Made by a program: the position numbers and the translations under genes | Part shown: in pieces, positions 43,967-54,367 of the stretch | How positions within the stretch are numbered: position 1 is the first letter of the stretch | How the letters are laid out: every line of letters starts with the position of its first letter | The notes under the pieces: generated by a model | What the model was told of the DNA's origin: nothing | Databases searched by the model: none | The model's input: only the letters and a program-made list of their open reading frames with translations | Source of the DNA: Tissierellia bacterium | GTDB lineage: Bacteria; Bacillota; Clostridia; Tissierellales; Sedimentibacteraceae | Assembly (NCBI GenBank): GCA_012518555.1 | Contig: JAAYRW010000061.1 | Span: 1-54,367, forward strand | Length of the DNA stretch: 54,367 nt | Direction: 5' to 3'

Positions 43967-44378
43967 TGAAAAACACCTCCTTGTTTACAGACATCTATAT
44001 AAATATTTAAATTCTCATATTTTTCAATTATAATATTATTAAATATTTATGTCAACAGTTAAAATCCAATTGTAGTCCGAAGACATTCCTTTTGACTTTA
44101 ACTACTGTAATATACTACATTTTTAAGTATATTGCAATTATTTTTTCAAAAATTTAAATTTAAATTGAAATTGTGGATAAAAAATGATACTATGGTAGGT
44201 GTTTGTGGATAACTTTTATATTATTTTTGTTATGGACAACTTGTTATTAAAATTTTAACTTTATTGTTATTTAAATAAATTACTTGTTAACTTTTTTATA
44301 AACAACTGTTTATAGTATATATATTTACTGATACTTATCAACATATTGTTAATTTTTTTATCAACGCCGGAGGAAAAT
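43967..44378. other. Origin region upstream of dnaA (oriC, left part)
   Basis: A 412-base AT-rich gap with no gene. Perfect DnaA boxes (TGTGGATAA on the plus strand, TTATCCACA on the other) are at 44172-44180 and 44204-44212. An 8/9 match, TTATCAACA, is at 44335-44343, and weaker ones are at 44231-44239 and 44358-44366. The rpmH promoter lies at 44027-44055. A possible dnaA promoter is TTAACT with TATAGT at about 44311-44316. Confidence 0.85.
44027..44055 (-). promoter_or_regulatory. Consensus promoter of rpmH
   Basis: TTGACA (44055-44050), 17 bases, TATAAT (44032-44027) on the minus strand; a perfect sigma-A promoter expected to drive rpmH through jag. Confidence 0.9.
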
Positions 44379-45704
44379 ATGAATTTTGAAGAATTATGGA
44401 ATAAAGTACTTGAAATCGTAAAAGAAGAAACTAACCAAGTGAGTTTTAATACCTGGTTTAAACCCCTTAAAATAGTAGCCTATAAAAATAACACCATTTA
44501 TTTAGAAACTGCAGATGATTTTCTAAGGAACACAATAAGAAAAAGACATTATAATTTTCTAAAAAATTCTTTTAACTATGTTTTAGATAAAGAAACCGAA
44601 CTAATATTTACTATACCTGGAGAAAACATAGATAAAGATGGGAGAAAAGATACAAGCATTGATGAAACAGATTCCTTAGACAACAATAGAAAATTAAACC
44701 CAAAATATAAATTTGACAACTTTATAATAGGAAACAGTAATAGATTTGCCCATGCTGCATCATTAGCCGTTGCCGAAACACCTTCAACTGCCTACAATCC
44801 ATTATTTATATATGGAGGAGTTGGTTTAGGTAAAACTCACCTTATGCATGCTATCGGTCATTATATTTTAGATAATAATCCTGATTCCTATGTATTATAT
44901 GTAACTTCTGAAAAATTTACTAATGATCTGATAAACTCTATTAAAGATGGGACTAATGAAGAGTTTCGTAATACATACAGAAAAGCTGATGTTCTTTTAG
45001 TAGACGATATTCAATTTATTGCAGGAAAAGAAAGTACTCAGGAAGAATTCTTCCATACTTTTAATGCACTACATGGAGCAAATAAACAAATTATCGTATC
45101 AAGCGATAATCCTCCATCTGAAATTCCAACATTAGAAGATAGATTAAAGTCTCGTTTCGAATGGGGCTTAATAGCAGATATACAGCCACCCGACTATGAA
45201 ACCAGGACAGCAATATTAAGAAAAAAGGCAGAAGCTGAAAATTACAATATACCTGATGATGTAATTGCATACATAGCTCAAAATATACAATCAAATATAA
45301 GAAAACTTGAAGGTGCTCTAATTCGTATTTATGCTTATGCTTCATTGACCAACAAAAAAGAAGTAACCCTTGAATTAGCACAAGAAGCATTAAAGCATTT
45401 AATTTCTAAAAATAAAAAGGCATCTATTACAGATATTAAAGAAGTAGTTGCCAATTACTACAACCTTTCAATCGACGAATTAGTTTCAAAAAAGAAAACT
45501 AAAAATATTGCACATCCAAGGCAAATAGCCATGTATATAGCAAGAAAACTAACGGACTTATCCCTTCCTAAAATAGGAGATGAATTTGGGGGTAGGGATC
45601 ATTCCACTGTACTTCATGCTTACAACAAAATTGAAAATGACATGGAAAACAGTCAAGAATTAAAGAAAAATATTGATGATTTAATTTCCATGCTTAATAA
45701 TTAA
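44379..45704 (+). CDS. dnaA: Chromosomal replication initiator DnaA
   Basis: A 441-residue AAA+ initiator. Domain I (1-80, [20 protein letters not shown]) and a linker precede the ATPase with Walker [16 protein letters not shown] and Walker [16 protein letters not shown]. The C-terminal domain IV has the box-reading [20 protein letters not shown]. The ATG at 44379 follows GGAGG by 5 bases and is preferred to an upstream start in the same frame at 44346. Confidence 0.98.
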   Translation: MNFEELWNKVLEIVKEETNQVSFNTWFKPLKIVAYKNNTIYLETADDFLRNTIRKRHYNFLKNSFNYVLDKETELIFTIPGENIDKDGRKDTSIDETDSLDNNRKLNPKYKFDNFIIGNSNRFAHAASLAVAETPSTAYNPLFIYGGVGLGKTHLMHAIGHYILDNNPDSYVLYVTSEKFTNDLINSIKDGTNEEFRNTYRKADVLLVDDIQFIAGKESTQEEFFHTFNALHGANKQIIVSSDNPPSEIPTLEDRLKSRFEWGLIADIQPPDYETRTAILRKKAEAENYNIPDDVIAYIAQNIQSNIRKLEGALIRIYAYASLTNKKEVTLELAQEALKHLISKNKKASITDIKEVVANYYNLSIDELVSKKKTKNIAHPRQIAMYIARKLTDLSLPKIGDEFGGRDHSTVLHAYNKIENDMENSQELKKNIDDLISMLNN

Positions 45705-45959
45705 AAGCTAGCTGTTGACAAGCTGTGAAAAATTGTTTACAAAAATATTAGTCTTTAAAGTAGTTATGGATTAAATCAAAAACAATCCACAGCTTATTTT
45801 TTACAAAGCATTAAGAAATACATGTTTTAAGGGCTTTTCAACAAATTAACAGCACCTACTAATATTACTAATAATTATTTTATATATTTCTATTAATAAT
45901 ATCGTAAAAATCTATCCACATTTGAAAATTATATACTACAATTATTGAAGGAGTTTACT
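45705..45959. other. Origin region between dnaA and dnaN (oriC, right part)
   Basis: No gene. DnaA-box-like 9-mers include CTATCCACA (45912-45920, 8/9) and CAATCCACA near 45784, with degenerate ones after dnaA. An AT-only stretch with repeated ACTAATA (about 45865-45905) is a good candidate for the unwinding element, as in Bacillus, where it lies between dnaA and dnaN. Confidence 0.7.
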
Positions 45960-47072
45960 ATGAAAATAAAGATAAATCAAAATGAACTTAATAAATCCAT
46001 TAATATAGTACAAAAAGCCGTATCTGCAAAATCACCTCTTCCTATATTATCAGGAATACTAATGGAAGCTAAAGATAACACTTTAACCTTAACGGCAACC
46101 GATTTGAATTTAGGAATTAAAACACATATTCCATGCGAAGTAGAAGAAGAAGGTTCCATAGTAGTACAATCTAGGTTAATAGGAGATTTTGTAAGAAAAC
46201 TTCCTTCTAATTCATATGTATATTTAGAAACTATGGAAAATAATAGTATGGAAATAAATTGCTTAAATTCTGAAATTAACATACTAGGAAATTCAGCTTC
46301 TGAATTTCCTAGTAACTCCTTTGATAATGAAGGAGAAACTTTCAAAATTAAAACAGAAACCCTTAGAGAATTAATTAGGTACACATATTTTGCTGCAGCA
46401 CAAGACAACTATAAGCCGATTTTCACTGGTTGTCTTATTGAAATTAAAGATAATATATGTAGGCTAGTAGCACTTGATGGATATCGAATGGCAGTTAAAA
46501 AAGAATCTATAGATTATGAAGGTGAAATTTCTGTAGTAGTTCCTTCAAAGACAATGTTTGAAATACTTAGAATAATTGAAGAAAATAAGGGAGAAACAGA
46601 AATAACTATATCTAAAAGTCATATTTCCTTTAAATTAGAAAATATAGTTGTTATGTCAAATTTACTTGAAGGAAAATTTATAGACTATGAAAGTATTATA
46701 AAAGACAACTACCTATCTGTAGTTAAAGTTAGTACTGAAGATATAAAAGAAAGTATAGAAAGAGCATCTCTTTTAGCAAGAGATGATAAAAATAATTTAA
46801 TTATTTTAGATATAAAAGATACAAATATACAAATAAATTCCGCCTCTGAACATGGAAATGTTGAAGAGAATATTTCTATTGAAAAAGAAGGTGAAGATTT
46901 GAAAATAGGTTTTAATTCTAAATACCTTTTAGATTATCTTAAAGTAATTAACAGTGAAATGATTACTTTGAATTTAATTGGGAAAAATAACCCTTGTTTC
47001 ATAAAAGAAGTAATAGAAGATGAAACAGAAAGTAACTACATATATATGGTTTTACCGGTACGTATTGGTTAG
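45960..47072 (+). CDS. dnaN: DNA polymerase III beta sliding clamp
   Basis: A 370-residue ring subunit with three repeated clamp domains (segments starting MKIKINQNELNKSINIVQKA, then FKIKTETLRELIRYTYFAAA and VKVSTEDIKESIERASLLAR) and the normal C-terminal end YIYMVLPVRI that forms the partner pocket. The ATG at 45960 follows GAAGGAG by 7 bases; a TTG 5 codons earlier is rejected. Confidence 0.97.
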   Translation: MKIKINQNELNKSINIVQKAVSAKSPLPILSGILMEAKDNTLTLTATDLNLGIKTHIPCEVEEEGSIVVQSRLIGDFVRKLPSNSYVYLETMENNSMEINCLNSEINILGNSASEFPSNSFDNEGETFKIKTETLRELIRYTYFAAAQDNYKPIFTGCLIEIKDNICRLVALDGYRMAVKKESIDYEGEISVVVPSKTMFEILRIIEENKGETEITISKSHISFKLENIVVMSNLLEGKFIDYESIIKDNYLSVVKVSTEDIKESIERASLLARDDKNNLIILDIKDTNIQINSASEHGNVEENISIEKEGEDLKIGFNSKYLLDYLKVINSEMITLNLIGKNNPCFIKEVIEDETESNYIYMVLPVRIG

Positions 47073-47078
47073 AGGTAT

Positions 47079-47130
47079 GGGGACACACCTTCTTTTGATG
47101 TAAGTCTTTGTAAGTAGAAGGAATGTCCCC
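47079..47130. repeat. REP-like hairpin element, copy 1 (dnaN to S4-domain gene)
   Basis: The arms GGGGACACACCTTC (47079-47092) and GAAGGAATGTCCCC (47117-47130) pair except for a conserved two-base internal mismatch (CA against AA), around a 24-base loop. It fills most of the gap between dnaN and the S4-domain gene. It is the same design as copy 2, 236 bp downstream, and resembles the short palindromic repeats mobilised by REP-associated transposases; no transposase is in the window. Confidence 0.75.
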
Positions 47131-47155
47131 GATTAATGGATAAAAAGAGGTAATT

Positions 47156-47386
47156 ATGGAAAAAGTAGGAATAGTTACAGAATATATAAAGTTAGATCAG
47201 CTGTTAAAGTTAGCAAATGCCGTTGAAGGAGGGGGTATGGCAAAAAATGTCATATTAGACGGCTTAGTTAAAGTTAACGGAGAAGTTGTATTACAAAGAG
47301 GAAAAAAGTTAAGAGAAGGAGATATTGTAGAATTTAATAATGAAAAATATTTAGTTGTTCGATATGAGGACACACCTTCAAAATAG
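47156..47386 (+). CDS. S4-domain RNA-binding protein (YaaA/RlbA-like)
   Basis: A 76-residue S4 RNA-binding protein found between dnaN and recF in Firmicutes and thought to act in ribosome biogenesis. The core TEYIKLDQLLKLANAVEGGG and DGLVKVNGEVVLQRGKKLRE is typical. The last residues EDTPSK and the stop are encoded by the left arm of repeat copy 2, so the C terminus is probably altered by insertion. Start at 47156 behind AGAGG. Confidence 0.93.
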   Translation: MEKVGIVTEYIKLDQLLKLANAVEGGGMAKNVILDGLVKVNGEVVLQRGKKLREGDIVEFNNEKYLVVRYEDTPSK

Positions 47387-47424
47387 GGTACTCTCCCAGG
47401 GATAGCTTTTGAAGGAATATCCCC
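47366..47424. repeat. REP-like hairpin element, copy 2 (end of S4-domain gene to recF)
   Basis: The left arm GAGGACACACCTTCAAAA (47366-47383) and right arm TTTTGAAGGAATATCCCC (47407-47424) form an imperfect long stem with the same CA/AA internal mismatch as copy 1. The left arm is coding sequence for the end of the S4-domain protein. Confidence 0.75.
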
Positions 47425-47457
47425 ATTACCTTAGAAATAATCAATTAAAGAGGAATA

Positions 47458-48579
47458 ATGATTGTAAATAAACTTATTATTAAAAATTACAGAAATTTTA
47501 TAGAAGCAGAAGCAGAATTAAATGAATCTCTCAATATTTTCATAGGGGATAACGGTCAGGGAAAGACTAATCTTATGGAATCAATTTATGTTGCTTCAAT
47601 AGGAAGAACATTCCGGCTAAACAGCGAAAGTGAATTAATAAATTTTAATGAAAAAAAAAGTAGAATTGAAATTCACATAAGAAAAAATAACTATAATATA
47701 AAAATAGAGATAATTTTAGAAAAAAATAAAAAGAAAATTGTTTTAATAAATGGTGTAAAATTAGAAAAAACTTCCGAAATGATAGGTATTTTAAACAATG
47801 TTATATTTACTCCCGACGATATGAAAATTATTAAGGGAAGTCCCATTGAAAGACGTAGATTTGTAAATATTGATATTTCACAAATAAAACCTAAATACAA
47901 ATATTTGCTCAGTAAATATAAAAAAGTAACTACGGAAAGAAATATTATTTTAAAAAATTACTATACAAAATATGAAAATAAGGATATTATTAGTATCTGG
48001 AATGATTATTTAGTAAATATAGGAACAGAAATTACATTCTATAGAAATGAATTTATAAACAATTTAAAAAAGTATGCAGTAAATATTTATTCAAAAATTT
48101 CAGGAAATAAGGAAGAATTCGACCTACTATATTCAAGTAATATAGGAAATATAAATAATTTAACTAAGGATGAAGTTAAAAGTATATTTTATAAAAAAAT
48201 TAAAGATAATTTCGAAAATGAAATAACCAGAGGTACTTCTATGTTTGGACCTCATAAAGACGACATATTAATAAAAATTGATGGTAAAGAGTGTAAGTAT
48301 TTCGGTTCCCAAGGTCAACAACGTTCTGCTATTTTAGCATTAAAATTAGCGGAAATTGAAATTATTAAAGATGAAACCGGGTCATATCCTATTTTACTTT
48401 TAGACGATGTATTATCGGAACTTGATAATAAAAGAAAAAAATACCTTATCAAACATATTGAAGGTATTCAAACTATTATTACCACAACAGATGATCATGA
48501 ACTAAGTATTTTAACTGAAAATTTTAATAAAAAGAATTTTTATATAAACCGAGGAAAAATCAGAAACATTACCAATTAG
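47458..48579 (+). CDS. recF: DNA repair and recombination protein RecF
   Basis: A 373-residue SMC-like ATPase that acts at stalled forks and gaps with RecO and RecR. Walker A GDNGQGKTNLMES (30-42), the ABC-type signature FGSQGQQRSAILALKLAE and Walker B ILLLDDVLSELD are present. Start at 47458 behind AGAGGA. It is followed by gyrB after 14 bases. Confidence 0.96.
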   Translation: MIVNKLIIKNYRNFIEAEAELNESLNIFIGDNGQGKTNLMESIYVASIGRTFRLNSESELINFNEKKSRIEIHIRKNNYNIKIEIILEKNKKKIVLINGVKLEKTSEMIGILNNVIFTPDDMKIIKGSPIERRRFVNIDISQIKPKYKYLLSKYKKVTTERNIILKNYYTKYENKDIISIWNDYLVNIGTEITFYRNEFINNLKKYAVNIYSKISGNKEEFDLLYSSNIGNINNLTKDEVKSIFYKKIKDNFENEITRGTSMFGPHKDDILIKIDGKECKYFGSQGQQRSAILALKLAEIEIIKDETGSYPILLLDDVLSELDNKRKKYLIKHIEGIQTIITTTDDHELSILTENFNKKNFYINRGKIRNITN

Positions 48580-48593
48580 AAAGAGGGAAATAA

Positions 48594-50504
<1,911 letters not shown>

Positions 50505-50519
50505 GCTGAGAGGTTATAA

Positions 50520-52970
50520 ATGAGCGAAAATGATAATAGTAAAATTATAAATGTAGATATTACAAAAGAAATGAAAGAATCTTACTTAGACTATGCCATG
50601 ACAGTTATTGTATCCAGGGCATTGCCAGACGTAAGAGACGGTTTAAAGCCTGTTCACAGAAGAATATTATATTCTGCCAGTGAATTAGGACTTTCACCGG
50701 ATAAACCTCATAAAAAAAGTGCCCGTATAGTAGGAGATGTTTTAGGTAAGTACCATCCTCACGGAGATACGGCTGTTTATGATGCTATGGTAAGATTAGC
50801 ACAGCATTTTTCTATGCGTTATCCTTTAATTGACGGTCATGGAAACTTTGGTTCTGTAGACGGTGACCAAGCTGCGGCAATGCGTTATACGGAAGCTCGA
50901 ATGTCTAGTATAGCAATGGAATTGCTACGTGATTTTAACAAAGATACTGTTGACTTTAGACCAAATTTCGATGAAACTTTAAAAGAACCGGTAGTACTTC
51001 CCAGCCGTTTTCCAAATTTATTGGTAAACGGATCTTCAGGTATTGCTGTTGGAATGGCAAGTTCTATTCCTCCTCATAATTTAGGTGAAGTAATAAAAGG
51101 GGTAATTGCTTATATTGAAAATCCGGACATAGATATACCAGGACTTATGAAGTATATTAAAGGTCCTGATTTTCCTACAGGTGCCATAATCGAAGGAAAA
51201 GAAAATATTAAAAATGCTTATATGACGGGAAGAGGCAAAGTAAAGGTAAAAGCAAAAGTAGAAATAGAAGAATTGAAAAATAATAGAAGTAGAATTTTGG
51301 TTTCAGAACTTCCCTACGTAGTTAATAAAGCAAGGTTAATCGAAAAAATAGCAGAATTAGTTAAAGACAAAAGAATTGATGGAATTTCTGACCTAAGAGA
51401 TGAAAGTGATAGAACAGGAATGAGGATTGTTATTGAAATTAAAAGAGATCATAATCCTAATATTGTTCTTAATAATTTATATAAACTTACCCAAATGCAA
51501 GATAATTTCAGCATTATTATGATTGCTTTAGTAAATAATGAACCAAAAGTTTTGAATTTAAAAGAAATGATTTATCATTATGTTGAGCATCAAAGAGAAA
51601 TTATAAGAAGAAGAACTCAATATGATTTAAATAAAGCTGAAGCCAGAGCTCACATAGTTGAAGGTTTAATTAAAGCAATAGACAATATTGACGAAGTTAT
51701 AAGAATAATAAGATCTTCTTATGACGATGCAGAAAAAAGATTGATGGCAGCCTTTGATCTATCTGAAATCCAAGCCAGAGCTATAGTAGATATGCGTCTT
51801 AGACGTTTACAAGGATTGGAAAGAGAAAAATTAGATGCAGAATATAAAGAATTAATTAAAATGATAAATAAATATAAGGAAATCCTTGCTAATCAAAGTT
51901 TAATAGATCAAATCGTTAAAGATGAATTAATAGAAATAAAAAATAAATATTATGATGAAAGAAGAACTGAAATTATAGCAGAAGAAGGGGAAATCAATGT
52001 AGAAGATTTAATCGAAGAAGAAAATGTTGCAATTACATTGACAAACTTCGGTTATATTAAAAGATTACCGGAAGATACATACAAAGCTCAAAATAGAGGA
52101 GGTAAAGGAGTAACAGCTCTTACAACTAGAGATGAAGATTTTGTAAAAAATTTATTCATAACTTCTACTCATGATTACTTGCTCTTTGTAACAAATAAGG
52201 GTAAAATGTATAGAATTAAAGCTTACGAAGTTCCAGAAGCCAGACGTCAAGCAAAAGGAACTGCAGTAATTAATTTAATAAATATTGAACCAGGTGAACA
52301 AATAAAAGCTTTAATACCAATAAGAGAGTATAACGAAGAAGAATTCTTGATTTTCGTAACTAAGAAAGGAATTATCAAAAAAACAAAATTAAGTGAATTT
52401 GATTCTAATAGAAAGACAGGATTAGTTGCCATAAAAATTGCCGAAGACGATGAATTAATAACTGTCAAAAAAACTGACGGTAGCAAAGATATATTCATAG
52501 TTACAAAACAAGGTAAAGGTATAAGATTCCATGAAAGTGACGTAAGACCAACTGGTAGAAATACTATGGGAGTTAAGGCAATAACAATTTCTGAAAATGA
52601 TGAACTTATTTCTATGAGCATCATTAAGAAAAGCGATGAAAATAAACATATTTTAACTGTTACAGAAAACGGCTACGCAAAAATAACATTGTCCCAAGAA
52701 TACAGACGTCAAAATAGAGGCGGTAAAGGTGTAAAAGCACACAATATTAATAAAAAGACAGGGCTTATAGTAGATTCTTTAATAGTTGTAAAAGAAGATG
52801 ATGTAATGATGTTAAGTACTAACGGTTCTATAATAAGAATTCATGCTAGGAGTATTTCCATAATGGGAAGAGATACTCAAGGAGTTATAGCAATGAGACT
52901 TGACGGTGATGATAAAGTTGCTTCAATAGCAAAGATTTTTTCAGATGAAGACCTTGAAAAAACAGAATAA
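50520..52970 (+). CDS. gyrA: DNA gyrase subunit A
   Basis: An 816-residue cutting and wrapping subunit. The catalytic Tyr is in [10 protein letters not shown] (about residue 124). The quinolone region reads [14 protein letters not shown], with Thr rather than Ser at the usual resistance position, which is normal in clostridia. The C-terminal propeller has GyrA-box forms QNRGGKG in two places. Start at 50520 behind GAGAGG, 15 bases after gyrB. Confidence 0.98.
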   Translation: MSENDNSKIINVDITKEMKESYLDYAMTVIVSRALPDVRDGLKPVHRRILYSASELGLSPDKPHKKSARIVGDVLGKYHPHGDTAVYDAMVRLAQHFSMRYPLIDGHGNFGSVDGDQAAAMRYTEARMSSIAMELLRDFNKDTVDFRPNFDETLKEPVVLPSRFPNLLVNGSSGIAVGMASSIPPHNLGEVIKGVIAYIENPDIDIPGLMKYIKGPDFPTGAIIEGKENIKNAYMTGRGKVKVKAKVEIEELKNNRSRILVSELPYVVNKARLIEKIAELVKDKRIDGISDLRDESDRTGMRIVIEIKRDHNPNIVLNNLYKLTQMQDNFSIIMIALVNNEPKVLNLKEMIYHYVEHQREIIRRRTQYDLNKAEARAHIVEGLIKAIDNIDEVIRIIRSSYDDAEKRLMAAFDLSEIQARAIVDMRLRRLQGLEREKLDAEYKELIKMINKYKEILANQSLIDQIVKDELIEIKNKYYDERRTEIIAEEGEINVEDLIEEENVAITLTNFGYIKRLPEDTYKAQNRGGKGVTALTTRDEDFVKNLFITSTHDYLLFVTNKGKMYRIKAYEVPEARRQAKGTAVINLINIEPGEQIKALIPIREYNEEEFLIFVTKKGIIKKTKLSEFDSNRKTGLVAIKIAEDDELITVKKTDGSKDIFIVTKQGKGIRFHESDVRPTGRNTMGVKAITISENDELISMSIIKKSDENKHILTVTENGYAKITLSQEYRRQNRGGKGVKAHNINKKTGLIVDSLIVVKEDDVMMLSTNGSIIRIHARSISIMGRDTQGVIAMRLDGDDKVASIAKIFSDEDLEKTE

Positions 52971-52984
52971 AAATGGAGGGTGTT

Positions 52985-53296
52985 ATGTCATTAAAAATCG
53001 AAATTGAAACTTTAGATAGCTCTATAGAAATTAAACCAATAGGAGAAGTAGATATATATACTTCTCCTGAACTTAAAAAGAAAGTAACTGATTTAATAGA
53101 AGAAAAAAAGTTAGATCTAGTTATTGATGGGGAAAATTTGGAGTATATTGATAGTACGGGACTCGGAGTTTTAATGAGTATTTATAAAAAGTTGCAAGAA
53201 AGAAATCTAAATTTTAAAATAATTAATTTAAAACCTAATATTTATAAACTTTTTGATATTACAAGTTTAAATAAAGTATTTAATATCCGGGAGTGA
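52985..53296 (+). CDS. Anti-sigma factor antagonist (SpoIIAA/RsbV-like STAS protein)
   Basis: A 103-residue single STAS domain. The phosphorylation site is intact: Ser57 in YIDSTGLGVLM. The strand IEIKPIGEVDIYTSPELKK is typical. The ATG at 52985 follows GGAGGG by 4 bases; a start four codons before is rejected. It lies 14 bases after gyrA and 4 bases before the anti-sigma-like gene, as in spoIIA and sigB operons. Confidence 0.92.
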   Translation: MSLKIEIETLDSSIEIKPIGEVDIYTSPELKKKVTDLIEEKKLDLVIDGENLEYIDSTGLGVLMSIYKKLQERNLNFKIINLKPNIYKLFDITSLNKVFNIRE

Positions 53297-53300
53297 TAAA

Positions 53301-53669
53301 ATGGATAATATAGTATTAAAAATACCTAAAAAATCAGAGTATATGAGCACCGTTAGATTAACATCTTCTGCAATAGTAAATATGAGTAGTTTTAACGTAG
53401 ATGAAATTCAAGATATAAAAGTAATTATTTCTGAAATATGTACTTTTTTTATAAAAAATATAGAAAAGTATACTGAAAGTTTAGAAATTACTTATGAAAT
53501 TCATAAAGATAAAGTTATAGTTGAAGTTACTGATTTAAATGAAGGTCAATTACCTGCTATAAATGAGTTACAAAACGACATGTCCATTATGATTATTGAA
53601 AGTTTAGCAGATAATTATACTTTTGATTCAGAAAATAAAAAAATAATATTTGAAAAAATAAAAAAATAA
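53301..53669 (+). CDS. Degenerate anti-sigma factor (SpoIIAB/RsbW-like, GHKL fold)
   Basis: A 122-residue protein in the place of SpoIIAB or RsbW and about 20-40 residues shorter than RsbW. The helix DIKVIISEICTFFIKN aligns with the N box, keeping Glu45, but the Mg-binding Asn is Phe49. The G1 region reads TDLNEGQL and the G2 region MSIMIIESL, without the usual glycines. It is thus doubtful that it binds ATP or phosphorylates the antagonist. It may bind the sigma factor passively. Start at 53301 behind GGGAG. Confidence 0.75.
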   Translation: MDNIVLKIPKKSEYMSTVRLTSSAIVNMSSFNVDEIQDIKVIISEICTFFIKNIEKYTESLEITYEIHKDKVIVEVTDLNEGQLPAINELQNDMSIMIIESLADNYTFDSENKKIIFEKIKK

Positions 53670-53687
53670 AAATAGGCGTTGATTAAA

Positions 53688-54367
53688 ATGAATGAAGCTA
53701 AAAACAACACCAAGAAAATAAAAAATTATGAATTATTCTTACTTTATAAAGAAACTAAAGATTTAGAAGTAAGAAATGAAATTTTTGATAAATATAAGTA
53801 TATGGCTGAAATAATATCTAGAAAATACACTAACAAAGGTATAGAATATGAAGACATATATCAAATAGCATGTATGGGTTTAATTTATGCAATTGAAAGA
53901 TTTGATATTTCTAAAGGATTTGAATTTACAAGCTTTGCTACTCCAACTATATTAGGAGAAATTAAAAAATATTTCAGAGATAAAGGTTGGGCTGTTAAAG
54001 TTCCAAGAAAAATCCAGGAAATATCAAAAAAAGTTAATGAATATAGCAATATATTAGCCAGCCAACTACATAGAGCACCTACTATTAAGGAAATTGCCGA
54101 ATATGCTAACAGTACAGAAGAAGAAGTATTGGAGGCATTTGAAGCAGGAAAAATGTTCAATTCTCAGTCCTTAGACGAAAAATTTGATAATGGCGGAGAC
54201 GATAGCGATGTTTCTTTAATGGATGTAATAGGTACTGAAGACAAATATTATAGACAAATTGAAAATGAAGATTTCATTAATAAATCTATGGAAAAATTAA
54301 ATGATTTAGAAAGAAATATAATTATTAAAAGATTTTATGAAAGTAAAACACAAAGTGAAATAGCCAA
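53688..54367 (+). CDS. RNA polymerase sigma factor, SigB/SigF/SigG family (cut by window edge)
   Basis: The first 226 residues are visible. Region 2 reads YEDIYQIACMGLIYAIERFD, then FTSFATPTILGEIKKYFRDK and WAVKVPRKIQE. Region 3 includes APTIKEIAEYANSTEEEV. Region 4 begins LNDLERNIIIKRFYESKTQS. It matches SigB-type factors used for stress or forespore control. Together with the upstream antagonist and anti-sigma it makes a partner-switching operon. The ATG at 53688 has only a poor ribosome binding site, perhaps because of coupling 18 bases after the preceding stop. Confidence 0.92.
   Translation, partial: MNEAKNNTKKIKNYELFLLYKETKDLEVRNEIFDKYKYMAEIISRKYTNKGIEYEDIYQIACMGLIYAIERFDISKGFEFTSFATPTILGEIKKYFRDKGWAVKVPRKIQEISKKVNEYSNILASQLHRAPTIKEIAEYANSTEEEVLEAFEAGKMFNSQSLDEKFDNGGDDSDVSLMDVIGTEDKYYRQIENEDFINKSMEKLNDLERNIIIKRFYESKTQSEIA

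Noticed and set aside
44346..44378. Longer DnaA with 11 extra N-terminal residues
   Set aside because: The ATG at 44379 has a strong GGAGG at the right distance, and the extension overlaps DnaA-box-like sequence.
53885..54160. Minus-strand open frame in the last kilobase
   Set aside because: It is antisense to a clear sigma factor gene with recognisable region 2 and 3 motifs.

Overview
The window is about 54 kb of AT-rich chromosome around a replication origin. It comes from an anaerobic, low-GC Firmicute of the class Clostridia, most likely a Tissierellia-type lineage (inferred from gene content and sequence style, not tested by phylogeny). The main signposts are the rpmH-oriC-dnaA-dnaN-recF-gyrB-gyrA order, an electron-bifurcating-type [FeFe] hydrogenase, a PyrR/T-box style of RNA regulation, and a SigB/SigF-type sigma factor. 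The origin lies at about 43.97-45.96 kb, in two DnaA-box regions on either side of dnaA. Nearly every gene left of it is on the minus strand and every gene right of it on the plus strand, so transcription follows the two diverging replication forks. The exceptions are dapF, the HelD-like helicase and a small tyrosine-rich gene.

Layout. 0-1 kb: start of a GntR/ABC-transporter operon behind a consensus promoter embedded in a perfect dyad, then tRNA-Arg(CCT). 1-7.3 kb: DD-carboxypeptidase, gamma-carbonic anhydrase-like protein, ndk, a DUF1893 protein, serS with a T-box leader, dapF and an XRE-cupin regulator. 7.5-9.8 kb: a HelD-like helicase. 9.85-21.4 kb: a catabolic block with a five-gene oligopeptide-type ABC transporter, an alanine-dehydrogenase-like enzyme and an MmgE/PrpD enzyme. 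It sits downstream of a clear sigma-54 promoter and beside a two-component pair: an NtrC-type regulator and a histidine kinase with a fused periplasmic amino-acid-binding-type domain. 21.5-22.1 kb: tRNA-Ala(GGC) and a small Tyr-rich protein with a possible SigK promoter.

22-35 kb: pyrBIKDE with a PyrR attenuator, DUF951, CvpA, a propeller-like exported protein, a class V aminotransferase/cysteine desulfurase, pyrC, and the four-gene hyd operon. 35-44 kb: parB, parA, noc, rsmG, mnmG, mnmE, then jag, yidC, yidD, rnpA, rpmH. 44-54.4 kb: dnaA, dnaN, an S4-domain protein, recF, gyrB, gyrA, a SpoIIAA/RsbV-like antagonist, a degenerate RsbW-like protein and a sigma factor cut by the window edge.

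The most notable signals are these: the self-contained sigma-54 catabolic module; an RsbW/SpoIIAB homologue that has lost its ATP-binding signature residues next to an intact antagonist and sigma factor; two related REP-like hairpins flanking the S4-domain gene, one of which supplies the end of its coding sequence; parS-like sites at about 26.2 and 27.5 kb and a perfect Noc-site palindrome in rsmG; and a second PyrR-type motif at the pyrB ribosome binding site, in addition to the attenuator. No CRISPR array, rRNA gene, insertion sequence or prophage was seen.
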